Part shown: positions 1 through 8,426 of the stretch, in pieces
How the letters are laid out: every line of letters starts with the position of its first letter
Numbering within the stretch: position 1 is the stretch's first letter
Origin: Gammaproteobacteria bacterium
GTDB taxonomy: Bacteria; Pseudomonadota; Gammaproteobacteria; Pseudomonadales; IMCC2047
Direction: 5' to 3'
NCBI GenBank assembly: GCA_021773395.1
Contig: JAJFKB010000008.1
Span: 1-64,000 of the forward strand
Length of the DNA stretch: 64,000 nt
Made by a program: the position numbers and the translations under genes
Notes under the pieces: model-generated
Database searches by the model: none
What the model was told of the DNA's origin: nothing
Seen by the model: the letters and a program-made list of their open reading frames with translations, nothing else

Positions 1-70
1 CAGGCACACCACTTTCAGCTTGCTTCAGAATTGCCATAATTTGGCTATCACTGTATCTGGATCTTTTCAT
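1..70 (-). CDS. IS3-family transposase OrfA, N-terminal end (cut by window edge)
   Basis: Read on the minus strand, the first bases encode a protein beginning MKRSRYSDSQIMAILKQAE, the typical opening of the helix-turn-helix OrfA of IS3-family elements (IS407/IS1400-like). The start is an ATG at 68-70 with a good AGGAG ribosome site about 7 bases upstream. Only 23 residues lie in the window; the rest, and OrfB with its DDE domain, would be to the left. The sequence upstream to about position 139 (GGTAATCCCCC on the minus strand) probably contains the element's terminal inverted repeat, but the other end is not available to confirm it. Confidence 0.75.
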   Translation of the reverse strand, partial: MKRSRYSDSQIMAILKQAESGVP

Positions 71-139
71 GCAGAATCTCCTGCGTAAATGTTACGAGAA
101 TATTCTACTTTTGACCTCCGTTATTTTTCGGGGGGATTA

Positions 140-471
140 CCCCGGCAAGAAGTAAATCTCGATGAATTTAAAAACGGGCATTCTATCGAACAAATAGTGA
201 ATCAAAAAATAGCACTTATAAAAAACGAACTTAAACCACAGGTTCGCCCCGAGGGTCGCATTCAGATGGATTCGATTATATCGAGCGATTCCATAATCCC
301 AGAATGCGACGTAGACTAGCAGTGCCGGATCAAAAGTTTAGCTCGTTTTTAAGCCGTCCGTGAATGCGGGGTAGAACCCATTCGTGTTAGCTGCGAGCTA
401 ACAGCGGATAACGTTATCGATAGCTAAGGAACCTCTGAATAACTCCTTAATGCCACAACCCTGGTGTCTGG
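140..471. other. Gap beside IS end: possible gene tail and two DNA palindromes
   Basis: No intact gene is supported here. An open plus-strand frame runs from the IS end to a stop at 317-319 and could be the C-terminal tail of a gene interrupted by the insertion, but it has no recognisable domain. Beyond it lie a perfect 8-bp hairpin (TGTTAGCT, loop GCG, AGCTAACA; 385-403) and a 12-bp palindrome GATAACGTTATC (407-418). Neither is followed by a T run. A motif at about 428-446 (GGAACCTCTGAATAACTCC) resembles the end of IS5-type elements, and a related motif occurs at about 30164-30183. Confidence 0.35.
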
Positions 472-1299
472 TTAGAACACCTGAAACACTCGAATATCTT
501 TATTGTTGTGCACATCACCAACTATCTCCATTCGATCCTTTTCCAGGTTATAGCGTAAACACCCCACTTTGCCATTATGCCGGGTGAAGGTAATCAAGCA
601 TACGCTCTCACGCACCTGTTCCAGATCAATCATAGTTTTAAAGTTTCTTTTCACAGAAGTACCCAGTCCCCATCTAGACACGTGTATGCCTCTCTCCCAA
701 CCGGCATGCTCGCCTTTTTTTGGCGGCGCTGCAGAGATAAAATGTGCCCAACTGTTTACGTTGTAACTATCTGATCCGATATCAGCATCCTCACTACCAT
801 GCGCCGTGAACAACACGGTATCCAGGCCAACTTTCGGCGCCGTATTTTCACTATTACGCGAGTTAACCTGACTCTCGGTTGCTACAATCGTCGTTCGCGC
901 ATCACCATCTGCCGTATCAACCGTCTGAATCGCCGCACCAAAGAGTTTATGGACACCAGATCTGACCGACGACCAGGCATTGATCTGCGCGGCTACTGTT
1001 GCATTATTGTTGTCGCCCTCCAAATCGGTAATGGTATTGGTCGCAAAACCATAATTGAAAAACCTACCCGTCTCCGGCACATAATAGGAAGCGTCTGATG
1101 GGTCCTCGATGTAATTGAACACATAGTGCACGCAATCAGTATTCCATCCACGGTATTCTCCGGGGATGATCCATTCCGATGGAATAACCGAATGGATATC
1201 TTTGGTAGGGGCCTTGCAAGCGATGGTGGCTGAAAAGACCATGGAAGGGAGAAAGAGTATCACCAATACAAAACCAGTAATTTTTGTACAGTTCATCAT
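472..1299 (-). CDS. Secreted protein of unknown function
   Basis: A protein of about 275 residues that I do not recognise. The start is placed at the ATG pair 1294-1299 because an AGGA ribosome site sits just upstream and the product then begins with a clear signal peptide (MNCTKITGFVLVILFLP, cleavage near VFSA). An upstream in-frame start would bury the signal. The mature part has scattered cysteines (for example TDCVHYVF, ESVCLITF and KVGCLRY) that could form disulfides, and Gly/Ser/Asn-rich central sequence. There is no membrane segment after the signal, so a periplasmic or secreted product is likely. It stands alone between an IS end and the nitrite reductase operon, a typical position for accessory cargo. 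Confidence 0.7.
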   Translation of the reverse strand: MMNCTKITGFVLVILFLPSMVFSATIACKAPTKDIHSVIPSEWIIPGEYRGWNTDCVHYVFNYIEDPSDASYYVPETGRFFNYGFATNTITDLEGDNNNATVAAQINAWSSVRSGVHKLFGAAIQTVDTADGDARTTIVATESQVNSRNSENTAPKVGLDTVLFTAHGSEDADIGSDSYNVNSWAHFISAAPPKKGEHAGWERGIHVSRWGLGTSVKRNFKTMIDLEQVRESVCLITFTRHNGKVGCLRYNLEKDRMEIVGDVHNNKDIRVFQVF

Positions 1300-1501
1300 C
1301 AAGTCCTTTTTGATTGAAGGGCAATCTGGAAGATTTAACAACAGGCTATATTACTCCAGCTGAATGCTCGCTGAACGGTTTGTTTAAACCTGTCGCTACC
1401 AACGAGTGCAACCCCTGCAATCGTAAGTGCTCAGCCACATCAGTACTAAAAAAGCCGTTGCCCCTGGTGTAACAATTCCCGATTCATACTCACTCTCATT
1501 T

Positions 1502-1550
1502 TCATACTCATACTCATACTCATACTCATACTCATACTCATACTCATACT
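1502..1550. repeat. Hexamer tandem repeat (TCATAC)8
   Basis: Eight uninterrupted copies of TCATAC followed by one extra T, with degenerate copies just upstream (1483-1500). It lies in a non-coding stretch between the secreted protein gene and the nirB promoter. Such a simple repeat is prone to slippage, so its length may vary between strains. It is about 240 bp from the promoter and any effect on expression is speculative. The remainder of 1300-1793 is AT-rich with no other supported feature. Confidence 0.9.
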
Positions 1551-1793
1551 GGGGATATTCCAGTATCAGACCTAATCCAGCTCGTTCACCGTCATTTTGA
1601 AAAATATTCTACACGTCAAACGAAGCCGCCCCAATATAGTGCGTAATGTTACGAATCTGCACGTTATAAACGCTTTGCCATAAATACATTGCTAATTAAG
1701 ACAGTAAAAATATTTAGAAAAACAGAAATTAAAGCTATTAAATATTTATATATCATTAACTTAGAAAAACTTAGAAACCTCGCTTCATAAAAC

Positions 1794-1809
1794 TGGCATC
1801 TCACTTGCA
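1794..1809 (+). promoter_or_regulatory. Sigma-54 (RpoN) promoter of the nirBD operon
   Basis: TGGCATCTCACTTGCA matches the -24/-12 sigma-54 consensus, with GG and GC separated by exactly 10 bases. Transcription should start about 12 bases after the GC, near 1820. This places a leader of about 50 bases before the nirB ATG at 1870 and argues against the upstream GTG at 1828 as a start. Sigma-54 control with an NtrC-type activator is the usual arrangement for nitrate assimilation. I could not find a convincing NtrC box by eye. Confidence 0.75.
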
Positions 1810-1814
1810 CTAGC

Positions 1815-1836
1815 TAGTATCAGTTAAGTGATACTA
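1815..1836 (+). promoter_or_regulatory. Perfect inverted repeat at the predicted nirB transcript start
   Basis: TAGTATCA and TGATACTA form an 8-bp perfect stem around a six-base loop (GTTAAG), spanning the predicted start of the transcript. It could be a DNA operator or a 5' RNA hairpin. Hexaloop hairpins are targets of NasR/NasT (ANTAR) antiterminators of nitrate operons, but the loop lacks the usual A1/G4 pattern and no second hairpin or terminator follows, so that role is not supported. Confidence 0.4.
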
Positions 1837-1869
1837 AGCAATTCCCCATGCTTTAAGGTAAACAGTGAT

Positions 1870-4434
1870 ATGAAAAAGCAAAAAATTCTGGTGATCGGTA
1901 ACGGCATGGTTGGCCATCACTATGTGGATCAGCTGGCGGCAAAGAACCTGCCTGTTGAAATCACCGTGATAGGAGGCGAGACTCGCCCTGCCTACGACCG
2001 GGTTCATCTATCGGATTTTTTTGCGGGTCGTAAACCCGAAGAACTGGCTTTGACCACGCGCGATTACTATCGCGATATTGGTGTACAGGCACATTTCGGC
2101 GATCCAGTCGTTCGCATCGAGCGCGAAAACAGGAAAGTGATCACAGTTGCCGGCCAGGTTTTCCATTACGACAAGCTGGTGCTCGCCACAGGCTCTTATC
2201 CTTTTGTTCCGCCCATTCCCGGAGCGGATCTACCCGGTTGTCTAACCTATCGCACCATCGATGACCTGGGAGAAATCAGGGCGGAGGCCAAGTCTTCGAA
2301 AATAGGCGTTGTTGTTGGCGGAGGTTTGCTAGGGCTGGAAGCTGCCAATGCGCTAAAAAACCTGGGACTTGAAACACACGTAGTGGAGTTTGCTCCTCAG
2401 CTAATGGGAGTACAACTCGATTCCGGTGGTGGCGAAATGCTACGCCGTAAAATCGATGCCCTTGGGGTAAAGGTACATACCGGAAAAGCGACAAAAACCA
2501 TAAAGAAAGGATCGCAAACCAGGCTTAGCATGAACTTTGCTGACGGAGAATCGCTAGACACCGATCTCATTGTATTCTCAGCAGGCATCCGGCCCTATGA
2601 TCAATTAGCCCATGACGCTGATTTAAAAGTTGGAGAACGCGGCGGTTTCGAGATTGATTTTAATTGCCGAACCCGTGACACCAATATATTTGCCATCGGC
2701 GAATGTGCTTCTTTTGGCAATCGTATTTTCGGTTTGGTTGCTCCAGGTTATCGTATGGCCGAAGCGGCCATCAGCCAATTAACTGATGAACCAATCCCCT
2801 TTCAAGGTGCGGATATGAGCACCAAACTTAAACTGCTGGGTGTTGACGTAGGGTCGATAGGCGATGCGATCAGTAAAACTCCTGGGTCGATTGCCTATAC
2901 CTTTAGCGACCAACGCGAGGATGTCTATAAGCGCCTTATTGTGAGCAAGGATAACAAATATATTTTGGGTGCCGTACTGGTAGGTGACTGTTCTGACTAC
3001 GATGGTCTACTGCAATACTACCTCAATAAAATCGAACTACCGGAAAACCCCGAATCGCTGATTCTACCGGCCACCAGTAATTCGACGCCGCTTATAGGTG
3101 CCTCTGCATTACCTGATGCCGCAATTATTTGCTCCTGCCACAACGTGAGCAAAGGTGCGATTATTAACGCTCTCGATGCGGGCTGCTGCAGTCTCGGTGA
3201 TGTAAAAACCGCCACCGCTGCAAGCACTGGTTGTGGTGGTTGTGCTGCGCTGCTAAAAAATGTCATCGATGGGGAACTCAGCGCTCGCGGCATGGAGGTC
3301 AATTCTGCTATCTGTGAGCACTTCAATCACTCAAGACAGGAGCTCTTCGACATTCTGCGAAGCAAAGAAATTCGCACATTTCATCAGCTATTAGATGAAC
3401 ATGGCCAAGGACACGGCTGCGATGTTTGCAAACCGGCAATTGGCTCCATGCTGGCCTCTTTATGGAACGATCACATACTAGATAATAGTCTTGTGGGATT
3501 GCAGGACACTAATGACATCTACCTTGGAAATATGCAAAAGGACGGCACTTACTCGGTGGTTCCGCGCGTTCCCGGTGGAGAAATCACCCCGGAAAAACTG
3601 ATTGTACTCGGCGAAGTGGCTCGTGATTTTGATCTTTATACTAAAATTACCGGCGGCCAACGTGTCGACCTCTTTGGCGCTCAGCTGCATGAGCTACCCT
3701 CAATTTGGCAGCGTTTGGTAAATGCCGGATTCGAGACCGGACATGCCTATGGCAAGGCGATGCGCACGGTAAAATCGTGCGTAGGCAGCAGCTGGTGTCG
3801 CTACGGAGTACAAGATAGCGTGGGCATGGCTATTCGCGTTGAGGAACGTTACCGCGGATTGCGCTCCCCCCATAAAATTAAGCTTGCCGTATCCGGCTGT
3901 ACGCGTGAATGTGCAGAAGCACAAAGCAAAGATGTTGGCATCATTGCAACCGAGCACGGATGGAACCTTTACCTTTGCGGCAACGGTGGCATGCGCCCCC
4001 GCCATGCTGATCTGTTCGCCACCGATCTTGACGACGAAACGCTGATTAAATACATCGACCGCTTCATGATGTTTTACGTGCGTACTGCCGATAAATTACA
4101 ACGCACGTCGGTATGGCTAGAAAATATGGAGGGCGGACTGGATTACCTCAAGACGGTGATTATTGAAGATAAGCTGGGTATCGGTGAAGAGCTTGAACGG
4201 CAGATGAACTATCTCGTCGACACCTACCAATGCGAATGGAAAACCACACTGGAAAATCCCGAAAAACTGAAGCGTTTTCGACACTTTGTTAATGAAGAAA
4301 TTGGCGATGATCAGCTGAGTTATATCTACGAGCGAGGACAACGTCGACCCGCGACAGCCGCAGAGCGTGAGCAGCGAAAGTCGACGCTATCCAATAACAC
4401 CATCTCGATCACAGAACTCAGCGGGAGAGGTTAA
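1870..4434 (+). CDS. nirB: Assimilatory nitrite reductase [NAD(P)H], large subunit
   Basis: Cytoplasmic enzyme reducing nitrite to ammonium with NAD(P)H, siroheme and Fe-S centres. The order of parts is a FAD/NAD(P)-binding oxidoreductase domain (residues about 1-300, GNGMVGHH and VVGGGLLGLEAA motifs), a BFD-like [2Fe-2S] domain (CSCH near 421 and CGGC near 455), then the nitrite/sulfite reductase ferredoxin-like and catalytic regions. The four siroheme/[4Fe-4S] cysteines are seen at about 637, 643, 677 and 681 (CVGSSWC and SGCTREC). Length (854 aa) fits the family. ATG at 1870 is chosen over the GTG at 1828 because of the predicted transcript start and the MKKQKILVIGNG opening. nirD follows after a 2-base gap. 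Confidence 0.95.
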   Translation: MKKQKILVIGNGMVGHHYVDQLAAKNLPVEITVIGGETRPAYDRVHLSDFFAGRKPEELALTTRDYYRDIGVQAHFGDPVVRIERENRKVITVAGQVFHYDKLVLATGSYPFVPPIPGADLPGCLTYRTIDDLGEIRAEAKSSKIGVVVGGGLLGLEAANALKNLGLETHVVEFAPQLMGVQLDSGGGEMLRRKIDALGVKVHTGKATKTIKKGSQTRLSMNFADGESLDTDLIVFSAGIRPYDQLAHDADLKVGERGGFEIDFNCRTRDTNIFAIGECASFGNRIFGLVAPGYRMAEAAISQLTDEPIPFQGADMSTKLKLLGVDVGSIGDAISKTPGSIAYTFSDQREDVYKRLIVSKDNKYILGAVLVGDCSDYDGLLQYYLNKIELPENPESLILPATSNSTPLIGASALPDAAIICSCHNVSKGAIINALDAGCCSLGDVKTATAASTGCGGCAALLKNVIDGELSARGMEVNSAICEHFNHSRQELFDILRSKEIRTFHQLLDEHGQGHGCDVCKPAIGSMLASLWNDHILDNSLVGLQDTNDIYLGNMQKDGTYSVVPRVPGGEITPEKLIVLGEVARDFDLYTKITGGQRVDLFGAQLHELPSIWQRLVNAGFETGHAYGKAMRTVKSCVGSSWCRYGVQDSVGMAIRVEERYRGLRSPHKIKLAVSGCTRECAEAQSKDVGIIATEHGWNLYLCGNGGMRPRHADLFATDLDDETLIKYIDRFMMFYVRTADKLQRTSVWLENMEGGLDYLKTVIIEDKLGIGEELERQMNYLVDTYQCEWKTTLENPEKLKRFRHFVNEEIGDDQLSYIYERGQRRPATAAEREQRKSTLSNNTISITELSGRG

Positions 4435-4436
4435 TC

Positions 4437-4787
4437 ATGGCTCAAGAAAACTGGGCGTTTGTATGCGACGCCGATGACCTAGTACCGGACACTGGAGCCT
4501 GTGTGTTAATCAACAATGAACAGGTTGCCATCTTCTGGGAAAGCAAAACGGATACCCTCTTCGCCTTATCCAATTACGACCCGCTTGGATGCGCTAATGT
4601 CATATCACGAGGCATTCTAGGCTCCCTTGGCGATGACCTGGTCATTGCCTCTCCCCTCTATAAACAACACTTTAGCCTGGCGACTGGCCAGTGCATGGAG
4701 GACGCTCAGTATTGTCTGAAAACCTATCAAGTGAGACGTATCGACGGGCGGGTTCAACTTCTACTGGAAGAGAACATCACTCGCTAA
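4437..4787 (+). CDS. nirD: Nitrite reductase [NAD(P)H], small subunit
   Basis: 116-residue partner of NirB with a Rieske-like fold. As in other NirD proteins, the Rieske Cys/His ligands are not conserved (the [10 protein letters not shown] and [10 protein letters not shown] regions occupy the equivalent loops), so it is not expected to bind an Fe-S cluster itself. It starts 2 bases after the nirB stop, inside the overlapping ribosome site of the operon, so it is translationally coupled and made in step with NirB. Confidence 0.92.
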   Translation: MAQENWAFVCDADDLVPDTGACVLINNEQVAIFWESKTDTLFALSNYDPLGCANVISRGILGSLGDDLVIASPLYKQHFSLATGQCMEDAQYCLKTYQVRRIDGRVQLLLEENITR

Positions 4788-4848
4788 CACAGCTTGTGAA
4801 ACAAACAGCAGTATAGCTCCATCATATTTATCAAAGAGGTCAACAGAC

Positions 4849-6318
4849 ATGCCAAATGTCGAGCGTTTTAACTTATTATCATTCAAAGGAAAAATGAAAA
4901 TTCTACATTTTTCCTGGATGGCATTCTTTATTACCTTCCTGGTCTGGTTTAACCATGCCCCGATGATGCAAGCAATCGCCAACAGCTTGGGGCTGACAAC
5001 ATCGGAAATCAAAACACTGCTGATACTCAACGTCGCGCTGACCATCCCCGCGCGTATTGTCATTGGGATGCTGACAGATAAATTTGGGCCGCGATTGGTT
5101 TATTCAGGATTGTTGGCAATTTGTTCCATTCCCTGCTTCACATTCGCGCTGGCTGACTCCTACGCTCAATTGGCAATTTCACGCTTTTTATTAGGATTTG
5201 TCGGGGCCGGATTCGTCATTGGAATCCGTATGGTTTCTGAGTGGTTCCCTCACCATGAACTCGGCATCGCGGAAGGCGTTTACGGAGGGTGGGGGAATTT
5301 CGGATCGGCCGCTGCTGCGATGAGCTTACCCACTATCGCCTTGCTCTTTGGAGGTGAAAATGGATGGCGTTACTCAGTGGGACTTACTGGATTGATTTCC
5401 CTTGTTTTTTCCTTTATTTACTATCAAAACGTATCTGATACGCCGAAAGGATCTACCTATTTCAAGCCTAAAAATCTGGGCGCCCTGGAGGTAAGCAGCA
5501 AGGGTGACCTGTGCCTGCTACTGTTGATGAAAATTCCCATGTACGCGGCGCTGGCTTTACTCACATGGAAGCTATCCCCCGCCGGGGCATCGATGATTTC
5601 AAGCACCACGGCAATTATTATGTATGGATTCCTGGCGGCACTTTATCTGTATGACTCATTTCATGTTTACCAGGTCAACATGAAATTGTTAGTGAACCCC
5701 GTGCCGGAGTTACATCGCTATAAATTCAAGCAGGTCGCAGTGCTCAATATACTTTATTTTGCAACCTTCGGTTCGGAATTAGCTGTAATCTCAATGTTGC
5801 CTCTGTTCTTCGCTGAAGTATTCGATCTCAACATGGTTTATGCGGGGCTGTTGGCTTCCGCCTACGCCTTTATGAACCTGGTTTCACGACCTGGTGGCGG
5901 CTGGCTTAGCGACCGCTACGGACGCAAACCTACTTTACTCGTCCTCACCGCAGGATTAGCCCTGGGTTATTTTGCTATGGGCATGATCGACAGTACCTGG
6001 CCTATAGCATTAGCCGTACTCGCTGCCATGGCTTGTTCTTTCTTCGTGCAATCGGGGGAAGGCGCTGTATTCGCTGTCGTGCCATTAATCAAACGCCGTC
6101 TCACCGGTCAAATTGCTGGCATGACAGGTGCCTACGGGAACGTTGGCGCAGTAGTTTACCTCACTGTTTTATCTGTTGTTGAATATCAAACTTTCTTTTA
6201 TTTTATTGCAGGCACCGCCATCATTGGCTTTGTAACGTTACTTTTCATGGAGGAGCCGCGCGGTCAAATGGCTGAAATCCGGGACGATGGCACCGTGGAA
6301 CTTATTGATGTAGCCTAA
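4849..6318 (+). CDS. Nitrate/nitrite MFS transporter (NarK/NasA, NNP family)
   Basis: 489-residue inner-membrane carrier with about 12 hydrophobic segments. Both nitrate-signature glycine motifs are visible: [15 protein letters not shown] in the first half and [15 protein letters not shown] in the second, together with the major-facilitator loop motif DRYGRKP. It is slightly longer than many NNP carriers because of a hydrophilic and membrane insertion after the sixth helix (residues about 195-290). It lies 60 bp after nirD on the same strand and very likely belongs to the sigma-54 operon, importing nitrate for assimilation. No assimilatory nitrate reductase gene is present in the window. Confidence 0.93.
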   Translation: MPNVERFNLLSFKGKMKILHFSWMAFFITFLVWFNHAPMMQAIANSLGLTTSEIKTLLILNVALTIPARIVIGMLTDKFGPRLVYSGLLAICSIPCFTFALADSYAQLAISRFLLGFVGAGFVIGIRMVSEWFPHHELGIAEGVYGGWGNFGSAAAAMSLPTIALLFGGENGWRYSVGLTGLISLVFSFIYYQNVSDTPKGSTYFKPKNLGALEVSSKGDLCLLLLMKIPMYAALALLTWKLSPAGASMISSTTAIIMYGFLAALYLYDSFHVYQVNMKLLVNPVPELHRYKFKQVAVLNILYFATFGSELAVISMLPLFFAEVFDLNMVYAGLLASAYAFMNLVSRPGGGWLSDRYGRKPTLLVLTAGLALGYFAMGMIDSTWPIALAVLAAMACSFFVQSGEGAVFAVVPLIKRRLTGQIAGMTGAYGNVGAVVYLTVLSVVEYQTFFYFIAGTAIIGFVTLLFMEEPRGQMAEIRDDGTVELIDVA

Positions 6319-6363
6319 CCCACCACCCTGAAGATTAGTGACTCAATCTAGGAATTAAAACAT

Positions 6364-8103
6364 TTGGCGATGATCGATATTGGCGCCGGCAGCAGCGAGT
6401 TAAACATCAAATTTGGCGGTTACTCCACTGCGGGCATTAAACCAAAAAATCAAGATGCGTTCGCCGCGCATCAGCCCAAGTCTTACGACCGAATCCATAA
6501 GGGTGTCGCGGTTACGATTGCAGATGGTCTCAGTTGCAGCGAGCACAGCGCCGAGGCCAGTCAGATGTGCGTCACCAATTTTATCGAGGATTACTATAGC
6601 ACTCCGGACAGCTGGTCGGTTAGAACCTCTGCATCACGAGTACTGAATGCTCTTAACACCTGGTTAGCGCATCACGGGTCAAACCCCCATTACAGCACCA
6701 ATAGTTTCTCAACCACTTTTAGTACGGCCATTTTTAAATCTACATCAGCACATCTTTTTCATGTCGGTGATAGTCGTATTTACCGCTACCGCAACCACGT
6801 ATTGGAACAACTAACACAGGATCACTCCCTGGCAAGGGAGGGTAGCAGCCCTATTTTAACCAACGCGATCGGCACCAGCTTGCATTTACAGGTAGATTAC
6901 TTATGTGAGGATATCCAGGAGAACGACCTATTCTTACTCAGCACGGACGGCGTCCACGATTTTTTAAGCCACAAAGAACTTACTCAGTTGCTGCTACAGC
7001 CCAATAGCTCACTTGAAGCTCAGGCTCAACAAATCATCAATCACGCGCTAAACCATGGCAGCAACGACAATCTGAGTTGCCTTCTTGCCAGGGTTATAAC
7101 AATTCCCGCAGCAGATATAAATGAAACACACCGGCAACTCTCACAATACGTTATTCCCCCAGCACTCGAACCAGACATGTCGATTGATGGCTATCGCGTT
7201 ATCGAAGTACTTAGCAGGAGTACCCGTAGCCATCTATATCGTGTAAAGCATAATAACGAAGCCATCGAGAAAGTACTAAAGGCACCCTCCAAAAATTACG
7301 CCGACGACCCACAATACCTTGAAGCTTTTATCCGTGAACAATGGATCGGAAAACGTATCAAACACCCCAACGTTATGGCTGAATACTCCCGACCTGAAGA
7401 AACAAGGTTTCTTTATAATCTCAGCGAATATATCGAGGGTCGGGATCTACGCCAATGGATGTATGACAACCCTTCTCCTCCTGTTGAACAGGTTCGTATC
7501 ATCATAGAGCAGATTGCCACCGCATTAAGAGCCTTTCAGCGGATGAGCATGATCCACCGCGACCTCAAGCCTGAAAATATAATGATAACCAGCGAAGACC
7601 AGATTAAACTCATTGATTTCGGTACCGTTCAAGTCAGCGGACTACAGGAAATAGTTTCGCCACTAAACGAGGAATGTCCGGTAGGGTCGATTAACTATAT
7701 TGCTCCCGAATACCTCATGAACGAGTCAGGCATGTTTCGTTCCGACATTTTTTCCCTGGGCGTTATTGCTTACGAAATGCTCTGCGGTCAGCTTCCTTAC
7801 AAACAGCCGCGCCATAAAAACGATCTACCCAAACAATACGATCGGTGGCGTTATATACCCATATCTCAGCGCAGAAATGAAATCCCGCTCTGGGTTGAAG
7901 CAGCACTGAAAAACGCAACTTCTCCTCACCCCACAAATCGCTATTCCGCTCTTTCGGAGTTTATTCACGACATGAGAGTGCCCAATCAAGCGGAAGTGCG
8001 AAAACTCAAAAAAGCACCACTCATTGAACGGAACCCCATTAGGTTCTGGAAAACGCTTTGTTTGATCCTTTTTCTTTTTCTAATTATTAGCCATCTAATA
8101 TAA
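6364..8103 (+). CDS. Bifunctional PP2C phosphatase and Ser/Thr protein kinase, membrane-anchored
   Basis: A two-enzyme fusion of about 579 residues. Residues 1-245 form a PP2C-type phosphatase (metal-binding IADG near 52-55, GDSRIYRY near 135, STDGVHDF near 193, SNDNLSC near 233). Residues about 270-540 form a Hanks-type kinase with HRDLKPEN near 398, DFG near 418 and APE near 447. The C-terminus (about 556-578) is one strongly hydrophobic helix, probably a tail anchor. TTG at 6364 has an AGGA site 10 bases upstream; the ATG at 6370 is further from it. This gene type accompanies nirBD and nitrate transporters in other gammaproteobacteria, which suggests regulation of nitrate uptake or reduction, but its target is not known to me. 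Confidence 0.9.
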   Translation: MAMIDIGAGSSELNIKFGGYSTAGIKPKNQDAFAAHQPKSYDRIHKGVAVTIADGLSCSEHSAEASQMCVTNFIEDYYSTPDSWSVRTSASRVLNALNTWLAHHGSNPHYSTNSFSTTFSTAIFKSTSAHLFHVGDSRIYRYRNHVLEQLTQDHSLAREGSSPILTNAIGTSLHLQVDYLCEDIQENDLFLLSTDGVHDFLSHKELTQLLLQPNSSLEAQAQQIINHALNHGSNDNLSCLLARVITIPAADINETHRQLSQYVIPPALEPDMSIDGYRVIEVLSRSTRSHLYRVKHNNEAIEKVLKAPSKNYADDPQYLEAFIREQWIGKRIKHPNVMAEYSRPEETRFLYNLSEYIEGRDLRQWMYDNPSPPVEQVRIIIEQIATALRAFQRMSMIHRDLKPENIMITSEDQIKLIDFGTVQVSGLQEIVSPLNEECPVGSINYIAPEYLMNESGMFRSDIFSLGVIAYEMLCGQLPYKQPRHKNDLPKQYDRWRYIPISQRRNEIPLWVEAALKNATSPHPTNRYSALSEFIHDMRVPNQAEVRKLKKAPLIERNPIRFWKTLCLILFLFLIISHLI

Positions 8104-8211
8104 AGCGTCTCGAAACTCCTTTATCCGCTCTGACTAAAAGTAGAAGTCAATCGACATTTGGCGAATACAAGATTGAGCAGCACGAAGTTTTTTTTGCATA
8201 ACCAACTAATA

Positions 8212-8398
8212 GAGACCTTTGCATAACTACTACGCTAGGTAATACTGTGTTAAAAACCGGCTCAAAATGCTCATTTATAAGTATAAACTCGGCTTTAGCT
8301 TCCTGCGTCGCTCTAACTCCTGCATCCATGCAGTCGTCCGCTTTTTCACCGATTTTTGCCTTGTCTTACCGTCGCTCGCTACATTATGCAAAGGTCTC
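8212..8398. mobile_element. MITE-like non-autonomous element
   Basis: A segment of about 187 bp bounded by perfect 15-bp inverted repeats: GAGACCTTTGCATAA on the left (8212-8226) and its complement on the right (8384-8398). Both sides carry TAATA (8207-8211 and 8399-8403), consistent with a target duplication. The interior encodes no transposase; a 60-codon minus-strand frame across it is too short to be one. The ends resemble those of IS5/IS4-like elements, so a full-length relative elsewhere in the genome would supply transposase. It sits exactly between the nitrate operon and the convergent AraC gene. Confidence 0.75.
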
Positions 8399-8426
8399 TA
8401 ATAGTTCGGTACACATGGTCAAATTG

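Noticed and set aside
89..319. Plus-strand reading frame of 76 codons at the IS end
   Set aside because: It starts inside the presumed IS terminal region, has no ribosome site and no known domain; at most it is the tail of an interrupted gene.
1502..1550. Binding-site cluster
   Set aside because: Simple (TCATAC)n sequence with no symmetry; more likely a slippage repeat.
1828..1869. GTG as the start of nirB
   Set aside because: It is within about 8 bases of the predicted sigma-54 transcript start and adds 14 residues not typical for NirB; the ATG at 1870 opens with the FAD motif.
8147..8329. 60-codon minus-strand frame
   Set aside because: It lies mostly inside the MITE-like element and has no ribosome site; it is an element-borne frame, not a gene.
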